From: Hemibagrus wyckioides
Lineage: Eukaryota; Chordata; Actinopteri; Siluriformes; Bagridae
NCBI RefSeq assembly: GCF_019097595.1
Contig: NC_080710.1
Span: 18,031,780 to 18,095,779 of the forward strand
Reading direction: 5' to 3'
Length of the DNA stretch: 64,000 nucleotides
The notes beneath the pieces are model-generated. The model saw only the letters and a program-made list of their open reading frames with translations. It did not search any database and was not told the origin of the DNA. A program made the position numbers and the translations under genes. Below are positions 52,196 to 62,790 of the stretch, one piece after another (within the stretch, counting starts at the first letter, position 1; each line of letters opens with the position of its first letter).

Positions 52196-52337
52196 ATATG
52201 TCCAAAATTTTCCTAAAGCTTAGATCCTGAGATGTCCTTTTTGGCACAGCCCATCTTTTTTTTCAGTTTCTACCCTATGCAACATTGAAATTATGCTTAA
52301 AGCCTTTTCAAATAAAATTCAGTACAAGTGTAGAAAC

Positions 52338-52514
52338 CCAGACACTGAGGGGTTAAAGTCCCAAGTCTGGATAAAATGGGAGGGTTGCATCAGGGAGGGC
52401 ATCCGGCATAAAACCTGTGCCAGAATCAAAATATGCAGATCAGATCAGATGCAGATCAGGTTGCTGTGGCGACCCCGGACAGGGAGCAGCTGAAGGACAA
52501 TAACAACAACAACA
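52338..52514 (+). mobile_element. 3' tail of a non-LTR element (LINE or dependent SINE)
   Basis: The segment contains GGAGGGTTGCATCAGGGAGG, GCATCCGGCATAAAACCTGT, GCTGTGGCGACCCCGGACAG and GGAGCAGCTGAAGGACAATA, then an ACAACAACA tail. I recognise this as a very common 3' end of fish non-LTR retroposons, possibly RTE-related. Only about 175 bp remain and there is no coding sequence. A short ATCAGATC duplication at 52438-52458 is probably a local slippage. Confidence 0.65.
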
Positions 52515-52841
52515 TACTATACTGTAGTTTGAAATTGTAAAATGTCTCTTATTGATTATTCATCTCCATACGTGAAGCATATCTACAGATTTATGTGTGT
52601 CTATGAGAGTATGTTTCTCACAGATTCTCACACTTTCTATAAAATACTCACATGTATACTTTATAGACTTCCTTCAGGGATGTTGAGAACATTATTGATG
52701 TTGCAGCTAGCTTCCCAGACACTTCAGAAGGGCTGGAATAGCTGCAATGCACAAAGGAATGGAATCCAGTTCATACATCCTGAAGTGCGCAATATGTGCA
52801 TGCAGATAAGAGTAAAATGTTTATCAGATCAAAACAAAGAG

Positions 52842-52846
52842 AGAAA

Positions 52847-52927
<81 letters not shown>

Positions 52928-52929
52928 AA
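52842..52929. repeat. (GAAA)n microsatellite
   Basis: About 21 perfect AAAG/GAAA units, a long all-purine strand. The Lys/Glu-rich end of a 149-codon frame at 52542-52991 comes from this tract and is not a real protein. Confidence 0.97.
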
Positions 52930-53926
52930 TCATTGTTTTAGTGTCAACTTTTAGTCCAACATTAGCAGCTCATGAGCTTATGTCCAAATGAGAAGGATGG
53001 ATATTCTGACTTCACCTGTCTTGGATAAAGCAATTCCAATTCCACTTTCCGCAAAGTAAAGAAAATCAGTGTTCAAATAAAATGAGCCCAATTGTGTGGA
53101 ATTCTCACATTCTCAACACTGCATGCCATTTTGTTGTTGTATTTCCAAAAAAAACATTTGTGTCTGTCAGACCTTTAACAATTGCAACAATATAATCTCA
53201 AATAGACTAATAATCTAAATACTATTTTACTCTCATTCTCATTAACCTCTTAATCTCAGTTGAAACACCAGCTTCATTTATTTTATTCCTATTTATTTTT
53301 ACTTCCTCTTATATAATACATTTATTTAAAAAAAAAAGACCAACTGAAATGAATTTTGGTAGTTAATTAAGGCAGACATTACATTCTGCTACCTTTTTTA
53401 CTTTCCTACCTAATAGGTAAATTGTAACATTGCAGTTAAATTTAATGAGAATGTCCTCCTACCTTACCACTTACAAGTAGATATCCATTTATTTTAGTAC
53501 TTTAGTCGCCCTAATCTAGTGCAAGTAAACAGTGCTGAGGGCGTGAATACAGCTGATATGCCATTAAATGCTCAACTAGTTTTACCCTAATGAAAAGAAA
53601 GTGCTGTGTTCAGAACAATAACACTTAGAACATTTGCAGAGTCAACAGCGTTTGAATTGTTAAATTTCTTTGTTGCAGAATTAAGAGGTGTGCTTGTGAT
53701 GTAGGTTATGTTTTATGACCAGGATCACCATATCTGCCAGTTACCTAATTAGTAATTTGGCTTTGCCTTGCTACAAATTTTTCACCAAAAAAAAAGAGAA
53801 AACACATAGGAATTAATGAAAAAACAACAGCAAATAACTATAAGAAGTGCTTTTTAAAGTATTAATTAATACATCGATACTGGTTCACTTGAAGAAGGAG
53901 AAGCCTTTATATATCACATATATATT
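52930..53926. other. Unique AT-rich sequence, nothing recognised
   Basis: No exon, tandem repeat or element recognised. Confidence 0.45.
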
Positions 53927-54123
53927 ACAGCACAGTGAAATGATTTTCTTCACATATTCCAGCTTGTTAGAAAGCTGGGGTGAGAGCACAGGGTCAGCAC
54001 CCCTGGAGCAGAGAGGGCTTTGCTAAAGGGCCCAGGAGAGGAGCTTTGCGGAGCTGGGGTTTGCCCACCAACTTTCCGAGCAACAACCTAGTGCCTTAAC
54101 TGTTTGAGCCACCACTAGCCTCC
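53927..54123 (+). repeat. Dispersed teleost repeat (related to 2675-2865)
   Basis: CACAGTGAAATGATTTTCTT, a CAGCTTGTTAGAAAGCTGGG block, GGGTCAGCACCCCTGGAGCA, CAGAGAGGGCTTTGCTAAAG, GGAGCTTTGCGGAGCTGGGG and CAACAACCTAGTGCCTTAAC, then GAGCCACCACTAGCC. The 3' half shares the 'GGGCC..., TTAACY..., GAGCCACCACT' layout with the repeat at 2675, so the two families are related. Confidence 0.68.
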
Positions 54124-56118
54124 ACTATGTCACAAACTAAGATCAAGATTATAGGTCTGTACACATCATTTGAAGACTGACACTTACCACTGACTGACAA
54201 TTTTATACATAGGGGAAGCTAGATGTCATGCAGTGGTGGCTGTAAATCCCAATATCCCAGTTCTGTGGTAAACTGATACCTAGTAACACATAGCTGAGAG
54301 CAGCATGTGAGGCACTCATTTACACCTGCTTTTATGAGGTGGACAAAATAGGTTCTGTTTAGTAGACATCGATCTGAATAGGTAATCAGTGGCACTTCCC
54401 CTTCCTCCACCGATATTTGCTTTGACTTCCCCATATCAAATTATATTCCCTCCAGAAAATTAAATGTGTGAGAGAAGCAACTTCTTTATCAATTGTGTGT
54501 TTAGGTTTGTGCGTCAGATTCATACATAATAAGCCAGATTTTTTAGAGCAGAATTCAGCCAAATTGCATCTGAAACGAGCACAAACAGCTCAATACATCA
54601 TGCTCTCAGTACTTTGGAGTTTGTGCACTTACCCAGCTGACAGCTAGAACTTATGGGACTGTTAAATAAAGCATTACAAGCTGTAAATCCAGTTACATGA
54701 CTAGTCCCAGTTTACAGGGACAGCAAAAGCAAATGTACAGAGCCCTGGAGAGGCCATGAAGAATTTTTTATTTTTTTTAATTCATGTATACAATATACAA
54801 AGTTGTGCACACAATGTAGGCTAATGTGACCAAAAGCAAAAATCTGTAATGTGCACATGCTCCCTGACCATGTTATCTTTGGAAAAGAACATAAATTAGG
54901 CTAATCAATTTGATTAATTCAGGAACTTGATATGCAAAAATGGAGAGCATGAGTAAAGAAAAATGTGCAGTTAAACTGTGTGCACAATTTAGTAAGCTAC
55001 ATTTTGTCATACATTAGTGCATGTGCATTTAAAATAAACCATTCATTTCTCTGCATCCCCAGGGCTTTATATAAATGTAAGTTAATGGTATAACCAAAAA
55101 AGGTAAGTCTTGAGCGGTGCTTCTGAATGAGACAATATGCCTACTGCACTGGTTCATGCTACAAAGATTATTTCATGAACATTTGGTTGCTTTTCATTAG
55201 GTAACTGAAATCCAATGGAAATCAGTGTATTTTCATTCCATGATGTGAGAAAACTACTTCTGAGTACAAAACTTTAAGTAATTAAACAATTCTAATAATA
55301 AAGAATAATCTTTTTTTTTTTTTTATTTGTTTTGGTCATAAGCTATAAGCCGGTCCTGATAGCTTCCTGTGACATAGTTTAAAGTGTTTGCCAGCTATTC
55401 TTTTCTGTGTTGGCATTTAAATGAATATGTTTTTATCGTTGTTTATTTCTGCACTTTCATTTTCACATGTTGTATTTTTTCCATTCTGTTTTTCCTTCTT
55501 TATTTTTTCCTCCTAAGGCTGCAAACAGAAAATATCCTCCTTGGATCTAACTAAAATCATCACTATTAAGCTTCGAAATGGATTAGGCCTATTGACTAGA
55601 CGTAATGAGTATGTAACATTAAATGCTAATCTCCAAACACTGTAAAACATATACATCTTCTAAATGTTATCATCACAACTTAATAGCCACTAACACCTTG
55701 CAACCGAAAGAAGTGTTCTGGTGGGAAAATGCAATTTCATCATGCCTTACGAAGACTGAACTGGCTGAAGAAAGAAAAAAAAAACGACTTGCGTGCACAC
55801 ACACAAACAGACACCTCACTGAGAAACACAAGGAGGATAAACTACATTAGCATGAATACAGAACTTTTTAAGTATAGAAGCAATTAAGCAAGCCTAATCA
55901 TTTTCTTTTCATTCATTTTCAAAGCATTATTTTTGTCATATTTAAGTATTTTTTGTCCATCCAGTGGGGAGTAAAACAAGGAAAAAGACATCGGAGTGTG
56001 TCCTTTCAACCACCATTTCATCACAATGTCACCTCCTCGGAGAAAGTAAACACATTCGAGATCCAATCACCTATGGGGCTTGTGGCAATCAGGTGTGAGT
56101 CTGTTTGTATGTGGTTTT
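54124..56118. other. AT-rich unique sequence, no gene seen
   Basis: A long T-run lies at 55311-55324. Frames of 60-75 codons (54219-54434 minus, 55623-55850 plus) match nothing. No repeats identified. Confidence 0.42.
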
Positions 56119-56160
56119 GTGTATGTGTGTGCGTGTGCGTGCGTGTGCGTGTGTGTGTTT
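56119..56160. repeat. (GT)n with GCGT interruptions
   Basis: Alternating GT and GC steps make a purely alternating purine-pyrimidine tract of about 40 bases. Confidence 0.9.
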
Positions 56161-56549
56161 CCTTTTCTCTGAACTGATAACCTCTGTAGCACCCCTATTA
56201 ACCACTGAGGGTTTTTTAAGTACACAGACTGACGACACATGCACTTTTTTCTTTTTTTTCCTCATCTGCACTTAACTTGTGTTTGGAACAAGGGACTTTT
56301 ATATACTTATTTAGCAATGAACATTCATTCAGTCAAAATCAGTGATTGCTTTGTCCTGTTCAGTTTTGCAGTGGGTCATACTGGGTGAGGTGGGAATGCA
56401 GCCTTGTTGGGACACCAGTAGAGAAAAAATTGGAGGACCGTGAGAAAACCCATTTAGAAATGAGGAATACATTCAAGCTGTGAACAATCAGAAGGAATTT
56501 ACATGTCCTTTTAAGACATTACAACAGCACATGGATTGTATGAATATCT

Positions 56550-56740
56550 CATAAATACTGCCATGGGCCCATAATTTGCTTTATCTTTTATATATGCCGG
56601 TGTCTTGCACCTCTTATTGGAACAGATAGCTGTTTTAGAGAGCAGTGTTGGTAAAGCGCTCACAGTGCACAAAGAGCTTCACCCAACCGAGGGCATAAAA
56701 CATGAGAGAGGCACACAATGACTGACATTTAGAAAAATGA
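56550..56740. other. Possible conserved non-coding element
   Basis: A complex block with TGGGCCCATAATTTGCTTTA near 56564 and GTAAAGCGCTCACAGTGCAC near 56651. Tentative. Confidence 0.22.
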
Positions 56741-56839
56741 TCAATACTTAGAAGCAGCTGTATTACCATAGAGTTTACAGCACCAAAATTTATCTTAGCC
56801 CCAGGCAAAGGTAAGATTAAGGCAACACAAGGCTGTTGA

Positions 56840-57200
56840 GATGGCCCAGCTCGTAAAACACCAGGCCATTATCGTCATCCCTGTAATGCAACACTTAGCA
56901 TTCAAGATATCAATTTCATTTAGTTATGGCCTGGATATCCATTTGGAATTCAGTTACTATTTCAGATTGGTGAGAGAGCAAAAACAAGAAGAGGGAGAGA
57001 AGGGGCTCCCCAGCTGCTCACCAGTCGCTGTAATGGTTGTAATTTTCACCACATACAGGGCAGTGCTGCCGCAGGAGGCTATTACAATAAAGAATCGTTT
57101 GTTTAACATTTTATAACAAGCTGCCACAGAGACGGGGTTAGATTTGTGGCGGCATGCGAGTGTGGACTAGGCAAGGAATAAGGAGAAAGGGCATTATTGT
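56840..57200. other. Candidate conserved non-coding element
   Basis: About 360 bp of complex sequence with CCAGGCCATTATCGTCATCC near 56861, a GTCGCTGTAATGGTTGTAAT block near 57024, a TTACAATAAAGAATCGTTTG block near 57082 and GTGGCGGCATGCGAGTGTG near 57147. ATTACAATAAAG resembles a SOX-type site. A 91-codon plus-strand frame at 56841-57116 crosses it without a domain, so coding is unlikely but not excluded. Confidence 0.36.
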
Positions 57201-57499
57201 CAGGTGGACACTTTATGTGCAGATCACAGCTGCTAAAGAGAAGCATTGCACCTTTGTTCTTCACAACATATAAATAGAAGCCATTTTTTGTCTAGCACCA
57301 TTATGTTTTTTTTTTCCACAAAGGAGAACCTTTATAGATTTTGTGTGAAAATCTTTAACATATATTGTTGTTCTTTTAGAAAAGGTTACAGAATCCCTTT
57401 ATATATTGCAGAACTCTTTTTATTCAGTTCACAACTGCAACGTGAAAGTCAGTCATAAACTGGATTATCTGGCATAAACATTTATTCCTAAATGACTTA

Positions 57500-57670
57500 A
57501 AAAAATCAATGGCATCTGTAACTTGCTTGCAGTTGATATGCTTCAGCTGATTAAGGGTTTTAATTGAGAGGTTCCTATTGAAAAGGTCAAATGGTGCCTC
57601 GATATCAAATGACCTTTTTGAAGATTTAGGAAGCTTAATATAGTGGGCCAAATACTCACTGCAAGCCTCT
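57500..57670. other. Candidate conserved non-coding element
   Basis: Complex block with CAGCTGATTAAGGGTTTTAA near 57545 and a GGTCAAATGGTGCCTCGATA block near 57586, followed by TCAAATGACC; the GGTCAAATGG and TCAAATGACC blocks form an imperfect inverted repeat. No coding evidence. Confidence 0.32.
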
Positions 57671-59150
57671 TATAGGGCTTTACAACAGTAGTATTGAACT
57701 GGATTAGGTATGTGTGGTATGCTTTATTATTGTATATGAATAATTTGAAAAAGATTCTTGAGAAAGTCAGAAATAAAGTCTCAGGAGAAGTGCTGAGATG
57801 AGGAGGATTTTCAAGGCTTCTGCATTGGCATAAAGTAGATCAATCATGATCTCTGAGCAATCTGTGAACCCAGAGAACCAAAGCCATTCCACTAAACTGA
57901 TTCCTCTCTATGGATCTTAAGTACCATGTGTGTTCATGTCTTGAAATGGTCCAACTATCATGAGCTTTACAAATATTTTATGGAGCTAGATGTGCATAAA
58001 GTTTTTCAGCAGCCATGACTGCTGATAAAGTGTCTTCTGTTTCTCAGCTTTTCTGCAAGATATACTTATTATATTTTAAAGGTCTGTAACTCACAGCTTC
58101 AATCTGTTTCAGATATTTGTGTGCAAGTGCAAGAATTTTTTGTTAATGAGTCAGAAAAAGGTCAATGGCACTGTAGTATAATAGATATTATGGTTCAGAA
58201 ATGCACACCCAGATGATGGTATGGGCTTACCAAAGAGTAAATACAGTAAGGTAAATGACTGGGTTGGTGCATGGCAGACCAACAGGTTGTTAGGGTTGAA
58301 TATATTGCTGGGAAAACACTGGACTAGAATAGGAAACTTCTAACTTGTTGATTTCTGCAATTTATGCAAATTCATTTGTCCACATGGGACAAAATGACCT
58401 TTTTTAATTGTTACAAGCAGATATATTAAATTGTGATAATTCATTATTTTATTGAGTACAGTTATCAGATCAGATTTATAATGGTCAGTTAATTAGCTTG
58501 TGAAAAGGGAAGCTCTAATGATTGCTTTGTAGCCTACCATAGTTGCAGAAGCTTTCTTCATTTTTATATGATATTATATGACATAATATAATTATATGAT
58601 TTTATATGACACTAGCAGGCTAACAGAGTGCTGTAAACAAAGCCCGAGAATGTTTTACCTGAATTGTATCCAAGCTGCTTTGCACTGCTTTACGAAAATT
58701 GCAGTGCAATTTGTAAAAGAATTATATCATCATTAGTTTAAATCAGCAGTCCAAAAATGGACAAACAAGTCTTGCAATGTCAGAAATTTGGCGAATGCTG
58801 TTAAGGCCAAGAGCAGAATGTCATCAATGTCATCAGCAGCACTTGTGAATCTGACTTGCAGCACAAGTAAAATTGACCAAGATTTTATTGGCATCATCTT
58901 TTAGTGTGACATTCAATAAAACTAAGCTTGCTGTTATCACAGAGTATAAAGCAGGCTTTATGGATGTGACCGCAGGGTCACAGCACTCTAAGACAAAACT
59001 CCAAAGCAGTATTTAAAAAACATGCAGCATTCTAATGTTCCTGTAGAAGCAATATCAATATAGTGTGTATGCAGATACAACGATATATTTAAAAAGCAAA
59101 AAAGACCTCCTCCTTCCTTTGATTGTAGATTGAAATCTGGCACATCTGCT
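57671..59150. other. Unique sequence, no gene seen
   Basis: A degenerate TATATGAYATTATATGAC run lies at 58565-58613. The block 58780-58930 is complex but shows no motif I can name. Confidence 0.4.
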
Positions 59151-59335
59151 TAGCCACAGTTCTAGTGAGGTTAATCCAGTATTATTTATAGCTGCCGGTG
59201 ATTCACGGCTGATGAGTTCAGCAGCACATCACAGGCCTCATTCATTAGTAAAGACATCTGGACTACTGCAGTCAACAGTTGTGAATAATGCATTGACAGG
59301 TCACTGTGTTCCAGCTCTGCTTCAGTCACCTATAT
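59150..59335. other. Candidate conserved non-coding element
   Basis: Complex repeat-free block with GGTTAATCCAGTATTATTTA near 59170, GCCGGTGATTCACGGCTGAT near 59193 (GCCGGTGATTCACGGC is an imperfect palindrome) and a CATTCATTAGTAAAGACATC block. GGTTAATCC-like and TAATCC cores are bound by bicoid-type homeodomains (OTX/PITX). Tentative. Confidence 0.32.
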
Positions 59336-60029
59336 GCATAAATTCCAAACTGGACTATTTATTTAGTTACAGCAAATCATTATAATGAAATATAACAAAA
59401 AAGAGCCGATGTGCTTTGATGAGTGTTGTTTACTGTTGTATTCATTAGGTATTCAGATAAACAAACCAAAGCGAGGGCAGACCTAGTGATGTGCATATAC
59501 CGTAGAAACACATCCTGTGATCCTGGTTGTTTTGTGTTGAGTAGAAACATCTGCAGTGATGTAATGTGATACATAGTGGATGCGGTAAAAGTTCTGCATC
59601 CACAAAAATTTCCAGAGTAACCAGATGTTTCAAATAAAGGTCCTTGGTCCTTTCTGTACATATATGGCACTTAGCAATTGAAGCACTTGAAAAGTTATAG
59701 CTAGCTACTGAGGAAGGACATTTGTCAACTTGGTTGTGCATGCAAAAGTTCATATGACGCTGTATGAGGTGAAACAAGTAGTTATATACCAGTATACATA
59801 TAGATTTTGTATGCATATGTACAATAGCATATCAAATGTTTGAACAAGCATGGCCAAATAGCAAACAATATTATACACATATCTGCAGCAAGCTATATAA
59901 CATTGTTTTAGGGATTGCCTTTGCAGAACACCTCTAGTTGTGAGATTCGTAAGCCATTTTGCAACCACAGCATATTTAAGATCTACGTAAATAGTTGTAA
60001 TGCTCTTCAAGACTGTAAGGACTAGTCCA
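59336..60029. other. Unique sequence, no gene seen
   Basis: Minus-strand frames of 86-123 codons at 59380-60010 overlap each other and have no domain I recognise; codon use looks like AT-rich non-coding DNA. Confidence 0.4.
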
Positions 60030-60415
60030 AAAGCTTCAGCTAATGTCTTGAAGTAGTTTATGTTGGATTACGAGGTATCTTTTGTATCACTGTCATGTTG
60101 TTGGATCTCCTTTCAGCTTCAGTTCCTGAATGTGTGACATTTGCTTTTAGAATTTGCTGATATTTACTTGGAATCTGTTCTCCCATCTACCTGTTCAGTG
60201 TTTCCTCTGCCACTGGCTGTCACATGACCCCAAATCAGAATAGATACACCACTATGTTTAACAGTCTACGTGATGTTCTTTTCATCAAATGTTGTGCTTT
60301 TTTCCTCTCAACATATTTTCTGTGTTTCTGGCCAAATAGTCCATAGAACTTGTTCCAAAAATGCCTCTGAGCTATTTTGGCATTATTCTGTATAGATCAG
60401 ATGTTTATGTTAGGG
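60030..60415 (-). mobile_element. Decayed Tc1-like transposase relic, fifth family
   Basis: Minus-strand reading across frames gives FWNKF followed by LFGQKHRKYVERKKAQ near 60345-60295 (position of 'WSDE...ELFG...WRKKG' in intact transposases), TVKHSGVS near 60262, the equivalent of an 'ASGRGN...VDG' block near 60225-60200, then QQILKANV near 60155. The Asp of the first catalytic block is not visible, and stops and frameshifts are frequent. This is the oldest-looking Tc1 relic in the window. Confidence 0.55.
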
Positions 60416-61055
60416 ATGCAGGTTTCTCTCATAACTCTTCCACTACTCTCTCTGAACTTTATTTTTTCATTTTTTTAATATAAAAATCATATATACTATA
60501 GCTTTAACTTACTAGTCTTTTTCCTCTTAACTCTCATAACCTATTTTTTTTATCTTGGTGATCTTTATTTTTTATTTATAAAAAAAAAATCTATACAGTA
60601 TACATTGGGCTAATGCAGTAGTAGACATGACCTTGCTATATGCAGCACTTATTAATTAAATACTAGGTTTCCCCTCAAAAACTCCCTTGCCCTCTTTTTA
60701 ATCTTATACTTACTGAAGCAGATAATAACTATAATGCACTGAAATAATTTAAATTCACACCCAACTCCTGTGAGCACCTCATGCTTTAGAGGAATACAGG
60801 GGAAATTAATTTAAGAAGTTATCATACAGCGGAACAAAAATGAATGAGTGCCTCTCTCTCTTCCCTTGAATGTAGACATATACTCAAACACACACAAATG
60901 CACCTCACTCCATGGTTCCGACTGAGGGCTCAAAAATTCTCTTGGTGTAAGGATTGCACAATAAATTTATATGCCACAGATCAGCTACACATCAGTCTCT
61001 GTGTCTGGACTTAATTTGTTTCAACTTCACATGAGGAGTGAGAGCTGAGGTTGGT
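60416..61055. other. AT-rich unique sequence, nothing recognised
   Basis: T- and A-runs near 60456-60480 and 60543-60590; no exon or element recognised. Confidence 0.45.
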
Positions 61056-61270
61056 AGATGAGTTGTGGTGAGGAAGGAGCCCACTGCGCGGGGCAGGTAA
61101 TTTCATTACCGTCTCCCACCCGAGCGGAAGAAGCTCCGACAGTTTGAGCTAATCAGAACAAGAAATCGGCAATCATCGCTGTCAGGAGCTGTAATTAGTG
61201 CAGCCTCATCTTAATTAAAACTTCAGCTTGTAATTAATAGTCATTGTTTACATTGCAGGGGCAGCACTGA
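61056..61270. promoter_or_regulatory. Candidate enhancer with clustered homeodomain cores
   Basis: A distinct GC-richer block (CCCACTGCGCGGGGCAGGTA near 61079, TCCCACCCGAGCGGAAGAAG near 61113) is followed by three TAATTA-type cores within 47 bp: 61192-61197, 61211-61218 (TTAATTAA) and 61231-61238. There is no coding frame or repeat similarity in it. This is my best candidate for a deeply conserved vertebrate enhancer in the window, by texture and motif spacing. Target gene unknown. Confidence 0.42.
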
Positions 61271-61531
61271 TATGAGTGTCATTGCCTGTCTCTCTTGGCC
61301 TTGCTTCATGTCACCCTGCTCCAGGCCATTTTGCCCATTTTATTGAAACTATTGTTGTCAGGAGAAAGGGAGGTGGGAGCTTGAGGGGAACCTCCAGCTC
61401 TACCAATTATTCTGTGTTTGCTAATCTTCTTTGGAAAGTCAATATTGGAGTGTTTTGTAAGGAGCACCTTGCCGGTGGGTGAGGAAAGGGTGAGGAAGGG
61501 GTGGTCATTGTTTCAGATAAAGATCACACTA
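61271..61531. other. Unique sequence beside the candidate enhancer
   Basis: Complex but without a named motif; frames of 68 and 113 codons cross it and continue into the CA tract without a domain. Confidence 0.35.
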
Positions 61532-61566
61532 CGTGCACGCACACATGCACACACACACACACACAT
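61532..61566. repeat. (CA)n microsatellite
   Basis: GCAC steps followed by about nine CA units. Confidence 0.92.
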
Positions 61567-61844
61567 TACTTCAAAATCAGAGCTTCAACTGAAAATACAT
61601 TTTGCCACGAAAAACTTTAATAACTTTAAGACTTTCAACTTTTATAGACTAAACAACCTTTACAGTACATGGACTGTACATAAAAATTATAACTATGATA
61701 GACCTGTAAGAGTAACACAAGAGATTTTTTGCCTGAGATGCAGTGCCCTTTTAAAATAATGTAACATCATCATAACTCAGCTCCTACCATTTAGCTGTCA
61801 CATCGTATAATGTCACACTATACTTATAAGTTTTGATACCAAAT

Positions 61845-62180
61845 ATAATAATGTGCTTTATTGCCAAGAATGCTCCCACATACAAAGGATTTTTATGCTG
61901 CTGGAGAAAGACACAGAACATTAATATTAACTGTAAACAAGGTAAAATATAAATAGGTATAACTCAAGGGACATTTAGATGTGCAAAACTTAAAGTGCAG
62001 GGTATGAGGTGTGTGTTTAATACTAAATTGAGAAATGTAAATATATATATACACGAGATATTTACAGTATTACAGTATTATCATGTAAATACATGAGATA
62101 TTTAAATATTGCACTGGAAGAAGCTGTTCTTGTGTCTTGGCAGTCAGTGCCCTGTAGTTCTGGCCAGAGGGCAAATGTTA
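61845..62180 (-). mobile_element. LINE 3' end relic (related to 24015-24725)
   Basis: The left edge TGCTTTATTGCCAAGAATGC corresponds to the 3' UTR end of fish CR1/L2/Rex-type elements (compare the AAATTTTATTGCCAGGTACA block at 24039). At the other end, GGAAGAAGCTGTTCTTGTGT and a TTCTGGCCAGAGGGCAAATG block read on the minus strand as remnants of the 'LPSGRR...NSFFP' C-terminus, in inverted order as expected. The middle contains ATGAGATATTTA-type duplications (ACACGAGATATTTA at 62051 and ACATGAGATATTTA at 62091). It has decayed and is non-coding. Confidence 0.6.
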
Positions 62181-62232
62181 TATAATAATACTGCTCCAGC
62201 ATATAATAATACTGTATTCACTGTACACACTG

Positions 62233-62505
62233 TGAGAGCTTTATTACGAACATGTGCACACCTGCACATTCATCCAATCAGAGGTGCAATGCATGACAGA
62301 ATAACAGTTCCTATTCATCAAACATTGGGGAAAATGTGATCTCTGTGACTTTAACTATGGTTTGCTTATGCCACATGGGCTGGTTTGAGCATTTCAGAAA
62401 TTACTGATTCTCATGCAAAACAGTCCCTTGAGTTTACACGGGATGGTGCAGAAAACATAACATATCTATTGAGATTTGGGTCTGCAGGTGGAAATGCCGT
62501 TTACT
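62233..62505 (+). mobile_element. Tc1-like transposon 5' end and transposase N-terminus, second family
   Basis: An end-like TTATTACGAACATGTGCACA and CCAATCAGAGGTGCAATGCA leader corresponds to the relic at 12897-13078 in opposite orientation. A decayed transposase start follows: GGGGAAAATGTGATCTCTGT, then a GGGCTGGTTTGAGCATTTCA block (in relatives the 'ARRAGLSISE' helix-turn-helix region). A GGTGGAAATGCCGTTTACTT block marks the end of the recognisable part. Frameshifts and stops are present; it is non-functional. Confidence 0.68.
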
Positions 62506-62520
62506 TTAATTAGTGTTTTG

Positions 62521-62685
62521 ATGATGGTGGTGGATAGCACTGTTTAACATGCTGGTCCAAAATCTCCCATAGGTGTTCATTTGGGTTGAGGTCATAACAT
62601 GAAGGCCATAGCATATGATTTACATCAATTTTATACTCATTAAACCACTCAGTAGGCCTTTATACTATGTGGATGGGAGCACTGG
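62521..62685 (-). mobile_element. Tc1-like transposase C-terminal relic, inverted next to 62233-62505
   Basis: The minus strand translates in one frame to APIHIV, RPTEWFNEYKIDVNHMLWPS and YDLNPNEHLWEILDQHV. The last block contains the Glu of the DD34E triad. The N-terminal two-thirds is missing. It points toward the plus-strand Tc1 N-terminus just upstream, so these are pieces of two elements or an inverted rearrangement, not one gene. Confidence 0.75.
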
Positions 62686-62747
62686 TAACAGAACCACTTT
62701 TTTCTTTAATTTCTCACTTGTGTGTTGTTTGTGTTTTTTATAATTAT

Positions 62748-62790
62748 AATAGTAATAATAATAATTAGTAGTAGTAGTAGTAGTAGTATT
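62748..62790. repeat. (AAT)n(AGT)n trinucleotide tract
   Basis: Short AAT units pass into about seven AGT units. Confidence 0.9.

Noticed and set aside
52542..52991. 149-codon frame as a lysine-rich protein
   Set aside because: Its C-terminal half is the (GAAA)n microsatellite and the first half has no recognisable domain.
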